A stretch of DNA of 64,000 nt from UBA1672 sp964587815 (GCA_964587815.1 CAZPMH010000012.1:3511-67510), one strand, 5' to 3'. Shown: positions 8,065 to 17,159, counted from the stretch's first letter. Program-made: numbers and translations. The notes: a model not told the origin generated them from the sequence alone.

Positions 8065-10146
8065 CTATGCGGCCTTTTTCTTGGCTAGCCCTTCACGGCG
8101 GAGCAAGGCTTCAGGGTCGGCGTCACGGCCGCGGAAGCGTTTATACAGCACGTCGGGCTTTTCCGTGCCGCCGCGGCTGAGGATGTTTTCGCGGTAGCTT
8201 TGCGCGGTTTTTTGGTCGTAGAGGCCTTTTTCAAGGAAGAGTTCGAATGTGTCGGCATCGAGCACCTCAGCCCATTTGTAGCTGTAATATCCTGAAGAAT
8301 AACCGCCGGCAAAAATATGCCCGAAGGCTGTTGATGTCGGGCCGGCCAATCTTGGGAAGAGCGATGTGTCTTTTGTTGCTTCGTCCTCAAATTCGGCTAC
8401 GTCTTTTATCTTTGATGGATCGGTTGTGTGCCATGCCATATCGAGCGTGCCGAGGCCGATTTGACGCAAGCCTGACCAGCCGACCATGAAGTTTTTCGCC
8501 TTGCGCAGTTTCTCAACCAGCTCTGCAGGGATTTTTTCGCCTGTTTCGTAATGTTCGGCAAAGGTGTCAAGCATATCCTTTTCGTAGCACCAGTTTTCTT
8601 GTAGCTGAGAGGGGAGCTCTACGAAGTCCCAAAGGACGGATGTGCCTGCTAAAGATCGATAGGTAACGTTTGAAAGGATGCCGTGCATGGCGTGGCCCAT
8701 TTCGTGGAATAATGTTGTGACCTCGCCATGTGTAAGCAGGGATGGTCGATCAGCCGTTGGTTTTGTAAAATTACAAACGATGGCGACAATCGGGCGCATG
8801 ATTTCGCCGCGGAATAGGCCTTGGTCGCGGTAATTGGTCATCCATGCGCCTTGGTTTTTGCCTGAGCGGGGGTGAAAATCAGCGTAGAATGTGGCGATGA
8901 ATTCGTTGTCTTTCGCGTTTACAACGTCAAATGTTTTTACGTCCTTGTGCCATGTCGGGTATTTGTCGGTTTCGACAAACTTGACGCCGAACAGTTTGCT
9001 GAAATGGTCAAAGCACCCATCCAATACTTTATCGAGTTGGTAATACGGGCGGAAATCTTCGGAGGTAAACTCAAACAGCTTTTGTTTTAATTTTTCCGAA
9101 TAATAGCCGATGTCCCATGGCTTTAAATCATCAACGCCGTGCTCGTCCTTGGCGAATGCTGTCAGCGTTTTAAGATCCTCTTCTGCGGCAGGTTTGTATG
9201 CGGCTTTTAGGGTTTCGAGGAATTCTTTTACGTTGTCAGGCGATTTTGCCATGCGTTCTTCGAGAACGTAGTGGGCATGTGTATCGAAGCCGAGCAGGTT
9301 TGCGCGCTCATGACGTAGAGCGACGATCTTTTTGATGTTTTCGGTGTTATCGTAGTCATCCTTCCATGCACGGGAAGAGAAAGCGCGCCAGATTTTCTCT
9401 CTAAGCTCGCGATTGTCGGCATATTGGATGAAGGGGCCAAAGCTTGGATACTCAAGGGTGAATAGCCAATTTCCGTCATATTTTAGCTTTGTTTCCTCGT
9501 TTTTTGCCTCTTGCGCTTTTTCGCTGGCGGCGTGTGCGGCAGATTCGCGTGCGCTATCTGGGAGGCCGGATAAGTCATTATCGTTTTTTATAATTAATTC
9601 AAAGCTTTCTGCAGATTTTATCGTGTTTTGCATGAAGGCGGGGTTGAGTGTCGATAGCTCCTGAGAAATTTCACGCAGGCGGCTTTTCTTTTTATCATCC
9701 AGTAAAGCACCTGAGCGTACGAAGCCGCGATAAGTGTCGTCGAGCAGAGTGTCTTGTTCTATCGTTAGATCAAGGTTGTCTTTTTGGTCAAAAACGGCTT
9801 TGACGCGGTCGAATAATTTTTCATCCAGCATCACATCGCTTGAGAATTTTGCGTTAATCGGGCCGATTTGCGTGGCGAGGCCGTGAAGTTCATCCCCGCC
9901 CATGGCTGAGAGCTGGTTATAAAATACCGATGCCGCTTGGCCTAGGTCCTCTGATGCGCTTTCGAGGGCTAATATCGTATTTTCGAATGTTGCGTCTTCT
10001 GTGTTTTCTTTTATCTTTTTGATGTTTTCTTGTGCGCGATCAATGGCTTGTTCGATGGCTGGCAGGTAATGCTCGGTTTTAACCTTATCGAACTGGGGCG
10101 CTTGATTGTGGAGAGGGGATTTTTGGAGAAGCGGGTTGTCTGTCAT
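8065..10146 (-). CDS. M3 family zinc metallopeptidase (Dcp/oligopeptidase A type)
   Basis: Degrades short peptides; M3 enzymes such as oligopeptidase A and Dcp act in the cytoplasm or periplasm. The zinc site HEMGH is at residues 481-485 in TTLFHEMGHAMHG. The third ligand lies in the downstream GTSVLWDFVELPSQLQENW helix, and the C-terminal GYSSGYYSYKWAEVLDAD block is diagnostic of M3. The length of 693 is typical. No signal peptide is visible, so it is probably cytoplasmic. The motif is intermediate between PrlC/OpdA and Dcp, so exo- versus endo-activity is undecided. It heads an operon with the membrane protein at 7407. Confidence 0.92.
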   Translation of the reverse strand: MTDNPLLQKSPLHNQAPQFDKVKTEHYLPAIEQAIDRAQENIKKIKENTEDATFENTILALESASEDLGQAASVFYNQLSAMGGDELHGLATQIGPINAKFSSDVMLDEKLFDRVKAVFDQKDNLDLTIEQDTLLDDTYRGFVRSGALLDDKKKSRLREISQELSTLNPAFMQNTIKSAESFELIIKNDNDLSGLPDSARESAAHAASEKAQEAKNEETKLKYDGNWLFTLEYPSFGPFIQYADNRELREKIWRAFSSRAWKDDYDNTENIKKIVALRHERANLLGFDTHAHYVLEERMAKSPDNVKEFLETLKAAYKPAAEEDLKTLTAFAKDEHGVDDLKPWDIGYYSEKLKQKLFEFTSEDFRPYYQLDKVLDGCFDHFSKLFGVKFVETDKYPTWHKDVKTFDVVNAKDNEFIATFYADFHPRSGKNQGAWMTNYRDQGLFRGEIMRPIVAIVCNFTKPTADRPSLLTHGEVTTLFHEMGHAMHGILSNVTYRSLAGTSVLWDFVELPSQLQENWCYEKDMLDTFAEHYETGEKIPAELVEKLRKAKNFMVGWSGLRQIGLGTLDMAWHTTDPSKIKDVAEFEDEATKDTSLFPRLAGPTSTAFGHIFAGGYSSGYYSYKWAEVLDADTFELFLEKGLYDQKTAQSYRENILSRGGTEKPDVLYKRFRGRDADPEALLRREGLAKKKAA

Positions 10147-10213
10147 CGTGTTCCTGTGATGTTTACTGCTAAAATTACTACACTTGATTTATATATCCCT
10201 ATATAAAGGCAAA

Positions 10214-10894
10214 ATGAGTGATGTGCCAAGGTCTGAACGCTTTGATGATGTATATTTTTCCGTAGAAGACGGGCTTGCGGAAACGCGTCATGTTTTCCTT
10301 GATGGGAACGGCTTGCCTGAATTTTGGTCGGGGCGTGATCATTTTACGATTTGCGAGACGGGGTTTGGTACGGGATTGAATTTGCTCGCGGTCTTACATT
10401 TATGGCGGCACAGTGCGGAGAAACCACAAAACCTACACTTTATTTCTTATGAGAAATACCCAGTTTCGCGCGATTATATATCTCAGTATCTATCGCGCTG
10501 GGATGCGTTAGGCTCTGAATTGGAAGCCTTGCTGGCTTGTTACCCTGAGCAACCCAGCGGATCGGATTTAGAGTTTACGTTGTTTGATTGCGTTCGAGTG
10601 TCTGTTCGTTTCGGCGATGTGAACGTGCTTATGCCAGATATGAATGAAACGGTTGATTGCTGGTTTTTAGATGGGTTTACGCCTGCGAAAAACCCAGATA
10701 TGTGGAGCGATACAGTCTTTCAAGCGATGGGTGATAACAGCCGAGGGGGCTCACGATTTGCGACCTTTACTGCAGCAGGGTTTGTTAAGCGGGGACTGAT
10801 GCAGGCCGGGTTTGATGTGCGTAAGGTCAAGGGGTTTGGTCGGAAACGCGATATGTTGGTGGGCACATATATGGGGGAATCGGATGCAGATTAA
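10214..10894 (+). CDS. mnmD: tRNA mnm5U34 methyltransferase (MnmD-type, MnmC N-domain)
   Basis: SAM-dependent methyltransferase that converts nm5U34 to mnm5U34 in the wobble position of certain tRNAs. The sequence has the DUF752-type pattern: SERFDDVYFS and AETRHVFLDGN, the SAM-binding ETGFGTGLNLL, then WFLDGFTPAKNPDMW and FATFTAAGFVKRGL. It equals the N-terminal half of E. coli MnmC, but is a separate 226-residue protein. The ATG at 10214 fits the family start and has AAAGG just upstream; an in-frame TTG at 10184 is unlikely. It overlaps the oxidoreductase gene by 11 bp. Confidence 0.88.
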   Translation: MSDVPRSERFDDVYFSVEDGLAETRHVFLDGNGLPEFWSGRDHFTICETGFGTGLNLLAVLHLWRHSAEKPQNLHFISYEKYPVSRDYISQYLSRWDALGSELEALLACYPEQPSGSDLEFTLFDCVRVSVRFGDVNVLMPDMNETVDCWFLDGFTPAKNPDMWSDTVFQAMGDNSRGGSRFATFTAAGFVKRGLMQAGFDVRKVKGFGRKRDMLVGTYMGESDAD

Positions 10895-11915
10895 CATTAT
10901 CGGCGGTGGTTTGGCAGGTTGCGCGTTGGCTTATGTTTTGAAGCAAGCGGGTGCGGAGCCGATTATTTACGAGGCGGGCGGGCAGCTCGCGAGCGGGGCA
11001 TCGGGTAATGCGGTTGGTTTGCATAACCCAAGATTTACGGCTCAATATGATGCGGTCGGTGAATTTTACAGCACGGCTTTTTTTGAAGCGCTGAAGGTGT
11101 TCGAAATTTTAGGCGATGATATTGATTGGAACCCATGCGGCGCGTTGCATCTAATGTGTAATGATCAAAAGCTTCGACGTTTCCCTAAGACCGTGGCGAG
11201 TTGGGGATGGGCTGATGGTGATATGCGCCTTGTTGATAAGGCTGAGGCCAGTGATTTGGCGGGTGTGGCGATTGATTATGAGTGTTTGTATTTGCCCCGC
11301 GCCGGCACGGTTTCGCCGCGTAAACTGTGTGAAGCTTATGCGCGTGGTGTTGAAGTACGTCTCAATACTCGAATTGATGACCTATCCTATCTTGAGGGCG
11401 ATGCCATGATTTTGGCTTGCGGTTATGGTGCATTGGACTTTCCGCAAGCGGCTTTTTTGCCTTTAAAGCCTGTGCGGGGACAGGTGAGTTATGTGCAAAG
11501 CTCGGGTGATTTTGGGGCTTTAAAAACTGCGCTGTGTTACGGCGGCTATGTGACCCCTGCAATAAACGGGGTTCATTGCGTTGGGGCGACGTTTGAGCGG
11601 CAGACCAACCATCGCGAGATCAAAGATGCGGATAATGATGCTAATCTTGGGCAGCTATTCGAGGCTATTCCCGCATTGCATTGGGGCGTTTCTATTGTTG
11701 ATCAATGGGCTGGTGTGCGCACGGCGTCACGGGATCATTTTCCTGTTGTAGGGATGTTAGGGGAGGGGCTTTATGTTTCCACGGCGCATGGTTCGCATGG
11801 TGTGTTAAGTAGCCTTTTATCGGCTAAAATATTGCTCAATTCTATTTTAATCCATAAAAATCATATGGTTAGTTGTTCTGTGCTTCAGGCTTTGTCTGCC
11901 ATCCGTTTTCGTTAA
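10884..11915 (+). CDS. mnmC: FAD-dependent tRNA cmnm5U34 oxidoreductase (MnmC C-domain)
   Basis: FAD enzyme of the DAO family. In MnmC this half turns cmnm5(s2)U34 into nm5(s2)U34, the substrate of the methyltransferase encoded just upstream. The dinucleotide-binding motif IIGGGLAGCALAYVL is at the very N-terminus. GASGNAVGLHNPRF, RGQVSYV, WAGVRTASRDHFPVVG and TAHGSHGVLSS near the C-terminus match MnmC oxidoreductases. At 343 residues it is the C-terminal half of E. coli MnmC as a separate gene. The ATG at 10884 overlaps the end of mnmD, which implies translational coupling. Confidence 0.88.
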   Translation: MQINIIGGGLAGCALAYVLKQAGAEPIIYEAGGQLASGASGNAVGLHNPRFTAQYDAVGEFYSTAFFEALKVFEILGDDIDWNPCGALHLMCNDQKLRRFPKTVASWGWADGDMRLVDKAEASDLAGVAIDYECLYLPRAGTVSPRKLCEAYARGVEVRLNTRIDDLSYLEGDAMILACGYGALDFPQAAFLPLKPVRGQVSYVQSSGDFGALKTALCYGGYVTPAINGVHCVGATFERQTNHREIKDADNDANLGQLFEAIPALHWGVSIVDQWAGVRTASRDHFPVVGMLGEGLYVSTAHGSHGVLSSLLSAKILLNSILIHKNHMVSCSVLQALSAIRFR

Positions 11916-11983
11916 TCTTTGATATCTTTACAAAATCTTATTGTTTTTTTGACACCCTGAAATATGAAGCTTAAGGATTTATT

Positions 11984-12160
11984 ATGTTTTCATTTTTATC
12001 ACGTCTTACTGAATATAAACGCAATCAAGATGGTGCAACGGCAATTGAATACTCTTTGATTGCTGCCGGTATTGCCTTAGCGATTGCGGCGATTGTTTAC
12101 CTTACAGGTGATGAATTGTTGGCTCTTTATGGTGATATATTGGCTGCCTTTACCGGTTAA
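11984..12160 (+). CDS. Flp-type pilin, lone copy (58 aa)
   Basis: Short pilin precursor of the Flp/Fap family, the subunit polymerised by Tad machines. A brief charged leader (FLSRLTEYKRNQ) precedes DGATAIEYSLIAAGIALAIA, which contains the processing region and the conserved Glu-Tyr pair of Flp pilins. A hydrophobic helix and a short acidic tail follow. AAGGA six bases before the ATG supports the start. It closely resembles the pilin at 47533 in the leader, ATAIEY and GDEL elements. It stands 35 kb from the tad genes, between mnmC and a WecA-type gene, so it may be an alternative or minor pilin. Confidence 0.85.
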   Translation: MFSFLSRLTEYKRNQDGATAIEYSLIAAGIALAIAAIVYLTGDELLALYGDILAAFTG

Positions 12161-12285
12161 CGCACAGTTTTTTCGTTTAATATCTTTGTATCTGTTTTAG
12201 TGCTTAAAACGCTCTGTTTTTTGTGCTAGGTTTTGCGCGTCTTGGGGTTGTCTCTTGATTTTGTTTTAACGGGTGGCGCGCAACG

Positions 12286-13386
12286 ATGTCGTTGGATTCA
12301 AACATCATCGCTTTTTTTCTTAACCCGGTTCTTGCTTTCGTGACCGTTGTTTTATTGATTATGCCGATGCGAAAACTTGCGCGTTTTGTCGGGCTTGTTG
12401 ACAGGCCGGGGGGGCGGAAACGTCACGTTAAAGAGATTCCTTTGGTCGGTGGATTAGTGCTGTTTTGTGTTTTCCTCGGGTATGGCGCGGCGTCGGGTGT
12501 GATCAGTGTCTCTGATTACTGGGCGCTTTATGTGGGTTTGAGCGTACTCCTTTTTTTAGGTGTTTTAGATGATCATTACGATTTGCCTGCGTGGTCTAAA
12601 TTTGCGGCTCATATTTTTGCAGCTGTGTTTATAGCGGCCTTCGGTAAAATTCAAGCGGCTTATCTGGGAAATTTATTTGGTTTTGGTGATGTGTGGCTGG
12701 GGCCTGTATCTTACCCTTTTACTATTGTGGCTGTCGTTTTGCTGATTAATGCCATGAATTTGATGGATGGTCTTGACGGTCTTGCTGGTGGGATATCGTT
12801 TGTTATGTTTTTTTGGCTCGCTTTGGCGGCCTTTGCGCGTGGGTTTTCAAGCCACGGAGCGGTTATTCTTTTGTTGATGGGGTGTGTCGCAGGCTTTCTA
12901 GTTTTTAACATGCGAAGTCGATGGCGGCGTAAGGCCAGCCTCTTTTTGGGGGATGCGGGCAGTATGTGCCTGGGGCTTGTTCTTGGTTGGTTCGCTGTCG
13001 GACTCGCAAATGATACTCATGATGCGCTGATGCCGATTAGCGTGGCGTGGATTATCGGTTTTCCGATTTTTGATACATGTGCGCAGTTTTATCGCCGTAT
13101 TTCTGAGGGGAGAAATCCGTTTGACCCTGATCGCGGGCATTTTCATCATCATTTTGTTGATGCGGGTGTGCCTGTTTCCGTAGCGACGCCGTGCATTATT
13201 CTTATCGTATTCGTTATGGGCGCGGTTGGCGTAGGCGGTGTTTTTATCGGGCTTCCTCAGGTGGTGCTGACAATTGGCTGGGTTGCGTTGCTGGTGTTTC
13301 ATATTGCGATGTCGCGAAAGCCTGAGCGATACGTCCGTATGATAAAGCGTTTCGCTTCGCCTAAAATCAACACAGATGTGCTGTAA
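12286..13386 (+). CDS. WecA/MraY-family undecaprenyl-phosphate sugar-1-phosphate transferase
   Basis: Polytopic inner-membrane enzyme that starts surface-glycan synthesis by moving a HexNAc-1-phosphate from UDP-sugar to undecaprenyl phosphate. About 10 hydrophobic segments span the 366 residues. Family motifs are DRPGGRKRHVKEIPLVGG, LDDHYDLP (Asp-rich Mg site), NAMNLMDGLDGLAGG, SLFLGDAGSMCLG and the HFHHHF loop of the WecA/TagO branch. MraY is less likely because of this His loop and the RKRH start. It stands alone between the lone pilin and a lipoprotein, with no sugar cluster adjacent. Confidence 0.88.
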   Translation: MSLDSNIIAFFLNPVLAFVTVVLLIMPMRKLARFVGLVDRPGGRKRHVKEIPLVGGLVLFCVFLGYGAASGVISVSDYWALYVGLSVLLFLGVLDDHYDLPAWSKFAAHIFAAVFIAAFGKIQAAYLGNLFGFGDVWLGPVSYPFTIVAVVLLINAMNLMDGLDGLAGGISFVMFFWLALAAFARGFSSHGAVILLLMGCVAGFLVFNMRSRWRRKASLFLGDAGSMCLGLVLGWFAVGLANDTHDALMPISVAWIIGFPIFDTCAQFYRRISEGRNPFDPDRGHFHHHFVDAGVPVSVATPCIILIVFVMGAVGVGGVFIGLPQVVLTIGWVALLVFHIAMSRKPERYVRMIKRFASPKINTDVL

Positions 13387-13508
13387 AAATTGCATTTTAA
13401 GCGTCGCTATTTGTGTCATGTGGATAAGGGTATGCTTAATTTTTTGATTAATTGACCCTTATTTTTGCCGCCTGTACTCTTATCTCAAATCTTATTTACG
13501 GTGTTTTG

Positions 13509-14819
13509 ATGTCACGTTTTTTGTCAACGTCAGCTTTTGCTTTTTGCCTTGGTTTGGGAGGCGTTTTGCTGAGCGGTTGTAATCTTTCAAGCGGTGTTTC
13601 GAACCCGTTTATTTCGGATAAACAATCTCACTATTATGCCGTTCCACCTCATGATGCGGGGAATGCAGTTGAGCAGCCTGAGCCTGTTCGTTTTACGCGA
13701 GTCACGTCTGAGACGTTGCTGAGTGCGGATGGGAATTTCAATATGGTGGAGGATAGTCAATCTGTTGACCCCGCAAAGGCGCATCTAGCGGCGCGAAAGC
13801 AGGTTAATATCCGTAATTTTAAGAAAAAAGAAGAGTTGTCACCGCATTTCAGCCCCAATGCAAAAAGCGGGGAGGACGGAACGCTCAGGGTTTTGCGTGT
13901 TGCAGGAGCCGCCCCCTTGGATGATTATGACGTTGTTGCGCGCAGTGTTCTCAGGCCAAACACGGTTTTGGATGAAGACGTTGGCAGAAACACGCGAATC
14001 GGTTCTGCTGTGGCTTACGATGTTACGCCACCACGCAAGCCAGTGGAGGTTGCTGCGCGTCTTGCGCGAATTGAGGCGGCATCAGGTGATGTCGACGCCG
14101 TTATTGAGAATGGAAGGGTGCTGCGTCCACCGTCATTACCGGCTTGGCGCGTGACTAAGGTGTATGCCCGTAAGGATAAGCCCGAAGCTGTCGCTTCTGC
14201 TGATCAGAAAAGCTACGTTCACCCGCAGGAGCGTGAGGTGCTGTCCGGTATTATTGTGATCCCGCCAAAGCGCAGCGACGGTGTTAAAAAGCCAAGACCG
14301 CTTTCTCGTGTCGCTGAGAGTGGTGTAGCCTTGCCCGGTTATAAGCCTGATTTTTCAATGAAAAGTGCTGATAACCAGATGGATGGTTTCCAGCGTGCTG
14401 ATGCAGCGCGCATTGAAAAGGCTCTTCAAGGGGCTCGTACTGTTGTATCGCATAAACAGCAGGGGCATGAGGGGCGGCGCAAGGTCGTGGATATTAGGGC
14501 GGGGCGTTACGATGGCAATCATCGAATTGTCTTAGAGGTGAGTGAGAAGCCCAGCTATCGGGTTAAGCTTGATGTGTTGCGCGGTGTACTTCAGATGAAG
14601 CTGGATAACAGCGACTGGGATTTATCGCCGCAAAGTCGATTTGATGAGAGTGGCTTGTTCGGGACATATGTTGCTCGTCAAACAGCGAGCGGCGACGTTT
14701 TTCTGGAAGTGCGGTTAAAACATAAAACCCAGATCATCAGGGAAATGATTTTGAAGCCGGGACAGGTTCGTTCTGAGGGGCCGCCTGTTTACCGACTGGT
14801 TTTGGATTTGGCGTCTTGA
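13509..14819 (+). CDS. Lipoprotein with C-terminal AMIN-like domain
   Basis: A signal peptide ends in a lipobox (LLSGC), so the protein is probably a lipoprotein of the periplasmic side of the envelope. The middle of about 300 residues is low in complexity, polar and proline-rich. The last 110 or so residues (from KVVDIRAGRYDG to YRLVLDL) look like a beta-sandwich with the recurring pattern of AMIN domains, which bind peptidoglycan in septal and pole proteins. That match is by eye only. I chose the ATG at 13509 over an in-frame TTG at 13452 because it gives a proper signal peptide. It follows wecA by 122 bp. Confidence 0.6.
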   Translation: MSRFLSTSAFAFCLGLGGVLLSGCNLSSGVSNPFISDKQSHYYAVPPHDAGNAVEQPEPVRFTRVTSETLLSADGNFNMVEDSQSVDPAKAHLAARKQVNIRNFKKKEELSPHFSPNAKSGEDGTLRVLRVAGAAPLDDYDVVARSVLRPNTVLDEDVGRNTRIGSAVAYDVTPPRKPVEVAARLARIEAASGDVDAVIENGRVLRPPSLPAWRVTKVYARKDKPEAVASADQKSYVHPQEREVLSGIIVIPPKRSDGVKKPRPLSRVAESGVALPGYKPDFSMKSADNQMDGFQRADAARIEKALQGARTVVSHKQQGHEGRRKVVDIRAGRYDGNHRIVLEVSEKPSYRVKLDVLRGVLQMKLDNSDWDLSPQSRFDESGLFGTYVARQTASGDVFLEVRLKHKTQIIREMILKPGQVRSEGPPVYRLVLDLAS

Positions 14820-14865
14820 TTCTTATCTGATACTCTTAAACTTGTTTGAAAAAAGGAGATGTTTT

Positions 14866-15174
14866 ATGCGTATGAAATATATAGTTTTGGCTGCTTCAGT
14901 TGCGGCTGTATCAATGGTTAGTTTTCCTGTTTTGGCGGATCACCATGGAAAAGAAAAGCATGGCGGCAAGATGTTTGAAAAGGCGGATGCGAACGGTGAT
15001 GGTGTTGTTTCGAAAGAAGAATTTATGGCTGCGCAAGAGAAGATGTTTGCAAAGCTTGATTCTGATGGCGACGGTTCCTTAACCAAGGAAGAGATGAAAG
15101 AGCATCGCAAATCTATGAAAGAAAAGTGGAAGGCGATGAAAGAGAAGAAAAAAGAGGTGGAAGCGGCTGAATAA
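14866..15174 (+). CDS. Exported EF-hand calcium-binding protein
   Basis: A 102-residue protein with a signal peptide (MRMKYIVLAASVAAVSMVSF, cleavage after VLA). It has two EF-hand loops, DANGDGVVSKEE and DSDGDGSLTKEE, each with Asp/Asn at positions 1, 3 and 5 and Glu at 12. A Lys/Glu-rich helix forms the C-terminus. It likely binds calcium in the periplasm as a buffer or sensor. AAGGAG seven bases before the ATG at 14866 fixes the start. The gene ends one base before the convergent GST gene. Confidence 0.8.
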   Translation: MRMKYIVLAASVAAVSMVSFPVLADHHGKEKHGGKMFEKADANGDGVVSKEEFMAAQEKMFAKLDSDGDGSLTKEEMKEHRKSMKEKWKAMKEKKKEVEAAE

Positions 15175-15175
15175 T

Positions 15176-15847
15176 TCAGTTTTTAGCATTCATCAGTAAT
15201 TTTGGAGCGCCCTGTGTCCAGAGATCATGTTTTTTCATGATTGTTTTGAACAGGGCGCTTTCTTTATGGGCTGATAGCCAATTTTGTAGCTTTGGGAGGT
15301 TCTGATGATCAAACCATTCGCGGTCAACATGGGCGAATTGCCTGATGAACGGAAAAATTGTGATATCTGCCTTACAAGGCGTATCTCTAAACAGGTTATT
15401 GCTCAATCTGTCTTCTAGGGTTTTCAGGTAAGTTGTTGCTTTATCACGAGCTTTTTCTCCTAATGTGTCTTCATTTTCATCAGGGTAGCGGTTTGGATAT
15501 TTGTAGCGATCGAGTAGGGGTTTGAAGTCGTTGTCGTTTTGGCTGATAAGTGCTTGTATCTCACGCTGTTCAGCTTTGTTTCCCTTTAGAAGCCAGTTTT
15601 CAGGGTCGTTTTGGCTTAAAGACCAGCTTACAATGTCTAAACTTTCATCAATGACTGTCCCGTCAGGCAGTAATAATACAGGCACAGTTCCCTTTGGCGA
15701 TATTTCAAGCATATGAGCGGGTTTATCGCGCAGGATAATCTCGCGGTGTTCGTAGGGTTTCCCGCTTTGAAATAGCGCCATTCGCGCGCGCATAGCATAA
15801 GGGCAGCGTCTGAATGAGTAGAGAATCGGGTGTACGTTTTGGTTCAT
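15176..15847 (-). CDS. Glutathione S-transferase family protein
   Basis: Cytosolic GST-fold protein of 223 residues. The N-terminal thioredoxin-like domain (about 1-85) starts LYSFRRCPYAMRARMAL, with Cys at the active-site position of Omega/Beta-like classes. SPKGTVPVL holds the cis-proline, and DESLDIVSW the glutathione-binding Glu-Ser. A helical C-terminal domain follows. It may act in thiol or peroxide detoxification, in keeping with the oxyR region nearby, but the substrate is unknown. It is the last gene of the minus-strand group that begins with oxyR. Confidence 0.85.
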   Translation of the reverse strand: MNQNVHPILYSFRRCPYAMRARMALFQSGKPYEHREIILRDKPAHMLEISPKGTVPVLLLPDGTVIDESLDIVSWSLSQNDPENWLLKGNKAEQREIQALISQNDNDFKPLLDRYKYPNRYPDENEDTLGEKARDKATTYLKTLEDRLSNNLFRDTPCKADITIFPFIRQFAHVDREWFDHQNLPKLQNWLSAHKESALFKTIMKKHDLWTQGAPKLLMNAKN

Positions 15848-15934
15848 TTTTTAATTTAAAACAAGTATTTAAGATTTTTTGTTAAGTTTGACCAAAGATG
15901 TCCGTTTTGGAATTGGGGCTAATATTCCTATGTT

Positions 15935-16219
15935 TTAAGCGGTTGGTCTTTGTTCAAATGTCTTGAGGTTTTCGTTCATTCCATCACGGGTTTGAACGGC
16001 TTCGACATTCGCAGCGGTCGGTCCGTCATGGCATGCTGCGACGAATTCCTCGATATCTTTTTCGTGTCCGGTTGCAAGTGCTTCAACGCTACCGTCTCGT
16101 CGATTGCGTACCCAGCCCGTAAGATTAAGGTTTTGTGCTGTTTCTACACACCATGCGCGATAGTAAACACCTTGCACACGACCATAAATCGATAAGTGTT
16201 TTGTGACCTTACGGCTCAT
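15935..16219 (-). CDS. acyP: Acylphosphatase
   Basis: Small enzyme that hydrolyses acyl phosphates such as acetyl phosphate. The 94-residue chain has the signature GRVQGVYYRAW (phosphate loop with catalytic Arg) and GWVRNRRDGSVEA (catalytic Asn). The length is normal. It starts 7 bp after the trhO stop on the same strand, so the two are cotranscribed. Confidence 0.9.
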   Translation of the reverse strand: MSRKVTKHLSIYGRVQGVYYRAWCVETAQNLNLTGWVRNRRDGSVEALATGHEKDIEEFVAACHDGPTAANVEAVQTRDGMNENLKTFEQRPTA

Positions 16220-16226
16220 ATTGTTC

Positions 16227-17159
16227 CTACTCAGTGCCTTGTGCTGATGTTTTGTTTTCGTATTTGTGTGCGTAATATTGCTGTCTGTCGCGTAACGCTT
16301 TTAAGCGTTCTTCGGTTAGCGTATCTACGCAGTGGTGACAGGATATTCCTGACTCATAGTCTTTGTGTTGCATGTCAGCGGGGGAGAGTGGCTCCCTGCA
16401 TGCATGGCATACGTCCCAGCTTCCTTCTTCTAAGCCGTGCTTTACGGATACCCGACCGTCAAAGACGAAGCATTCTCCGTTCCATTTGCTGTTATCAGCG
16501 GGAACTGTTTCAAGATACTTTAGAATCCCGCCTTTTAAGTGATAGACATTTTCGAAGCCGTGGGCGAGCATGTAAGAAGATGCTTTTTCACAGCGGATGC
16601 CGCCTGTGCAGAACATCGCGACCTTTTTATGCTTTTCAGTATCTAAATTCTCTTCAACCCAGTCGGGGAATTCGGTGAAGATTTTCATGTTTGGATCAAC
16701 CGCACCTTCGAAAATACCGACCTTGGTTTCGTAATCGTTGCGGGTGTCGATCAGTAAAACTTCAGGATCGTTGATCAGGTCGTTCCAGTCTTCAGGCTCA
16801 ACATATTCGCCGACATGCTCACTCGGATTAGCTTCGGGCTTGCGCAAGGTGATGAGTTCCTTTTTCGGGCGCACTTTAAATCTGTTAAATGGTTGCTTTG
16901 TCGCGTGGGAGTATTTTAGCTCTGTTGCAGTGTCGCTTTTTATGATGCCGAATTCGCGGTCGAGAAAGGCAATCATTTTATCCATTTCGTGCGGGTGAGC
17001 GGCGATTGTGCCGTTTATCCCTTCAGGTGCGAGCAGGAGTGTTCCGCACATGCTTGGCGCGTTTTTATCGGTGAACGCGTAAATTTTTTCGCGCGTTGCC
17101 TGTATGTCTGATACGGGCGTAAAGCGGTACATTGCTGCGACTTTATAGGTTTTATCCAT
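16227..17159 (-). CDS. trhO: tRNA uridine(34) hydroxylase, rhodanese type
   Basis: Oxygen-dependent hydroxylase that makes ho5U34 in tRNA, the first step to cmo5U/mcmo5U (former yceA). The N-terminal domain (about 1-95) carries GTLLLAPEGINGTIA. The rhodanese domain (about 120-220) shows LLIDTRNDYE and the active loop CTGGIRCEKASSYM. A C-terminal Cys-rich tail (CHACREPL...CHHC) looks zinc-binding and is typical of long TrhO forms. The length of 310 is normal. It sits just upstream of acyP. Confidence 0.9.
   Translation of the reverse strand: MDKTYKVAAMYRFTPVSDIQATREKIYAFTDKNAPSMCGTLLLAPEGINGTIAAHPHEMDKMIAFLDREFGIIKSDTATELKYSHATKQPFNRFKVRPKKELITLRKPEANPSEHVGEYVEPEDWNDLINDPEVLLIDTRNDYETKVGIFEGAVDPNMKIFTEFPDWVEENLDTEKHKKVAMFCTGGIRCEKASSYMLAHGFENVYHLKGGILKYLETVPADNSKWNGECFVFDGRVSVKHGLEEGSWDVCHACREPLSPADMQHKDYESGISCHHCVDTLTEERLKALRDRQQYYAHKYENKTSAQGTE

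Noticed and set aside
11949..11980. TTGACA at 11949 as a -35 box for the lone pilin
   Set aside because: No acceptable -10 hexamer at 16-18 bp, and it would leave almost no leader before the ribosome site.
12898..13419. 173-codon minus-strand open frame opposite wecA
   Set aside because: Arg/His-rich shadow of a clear membrane-protein gene; no family pattern.
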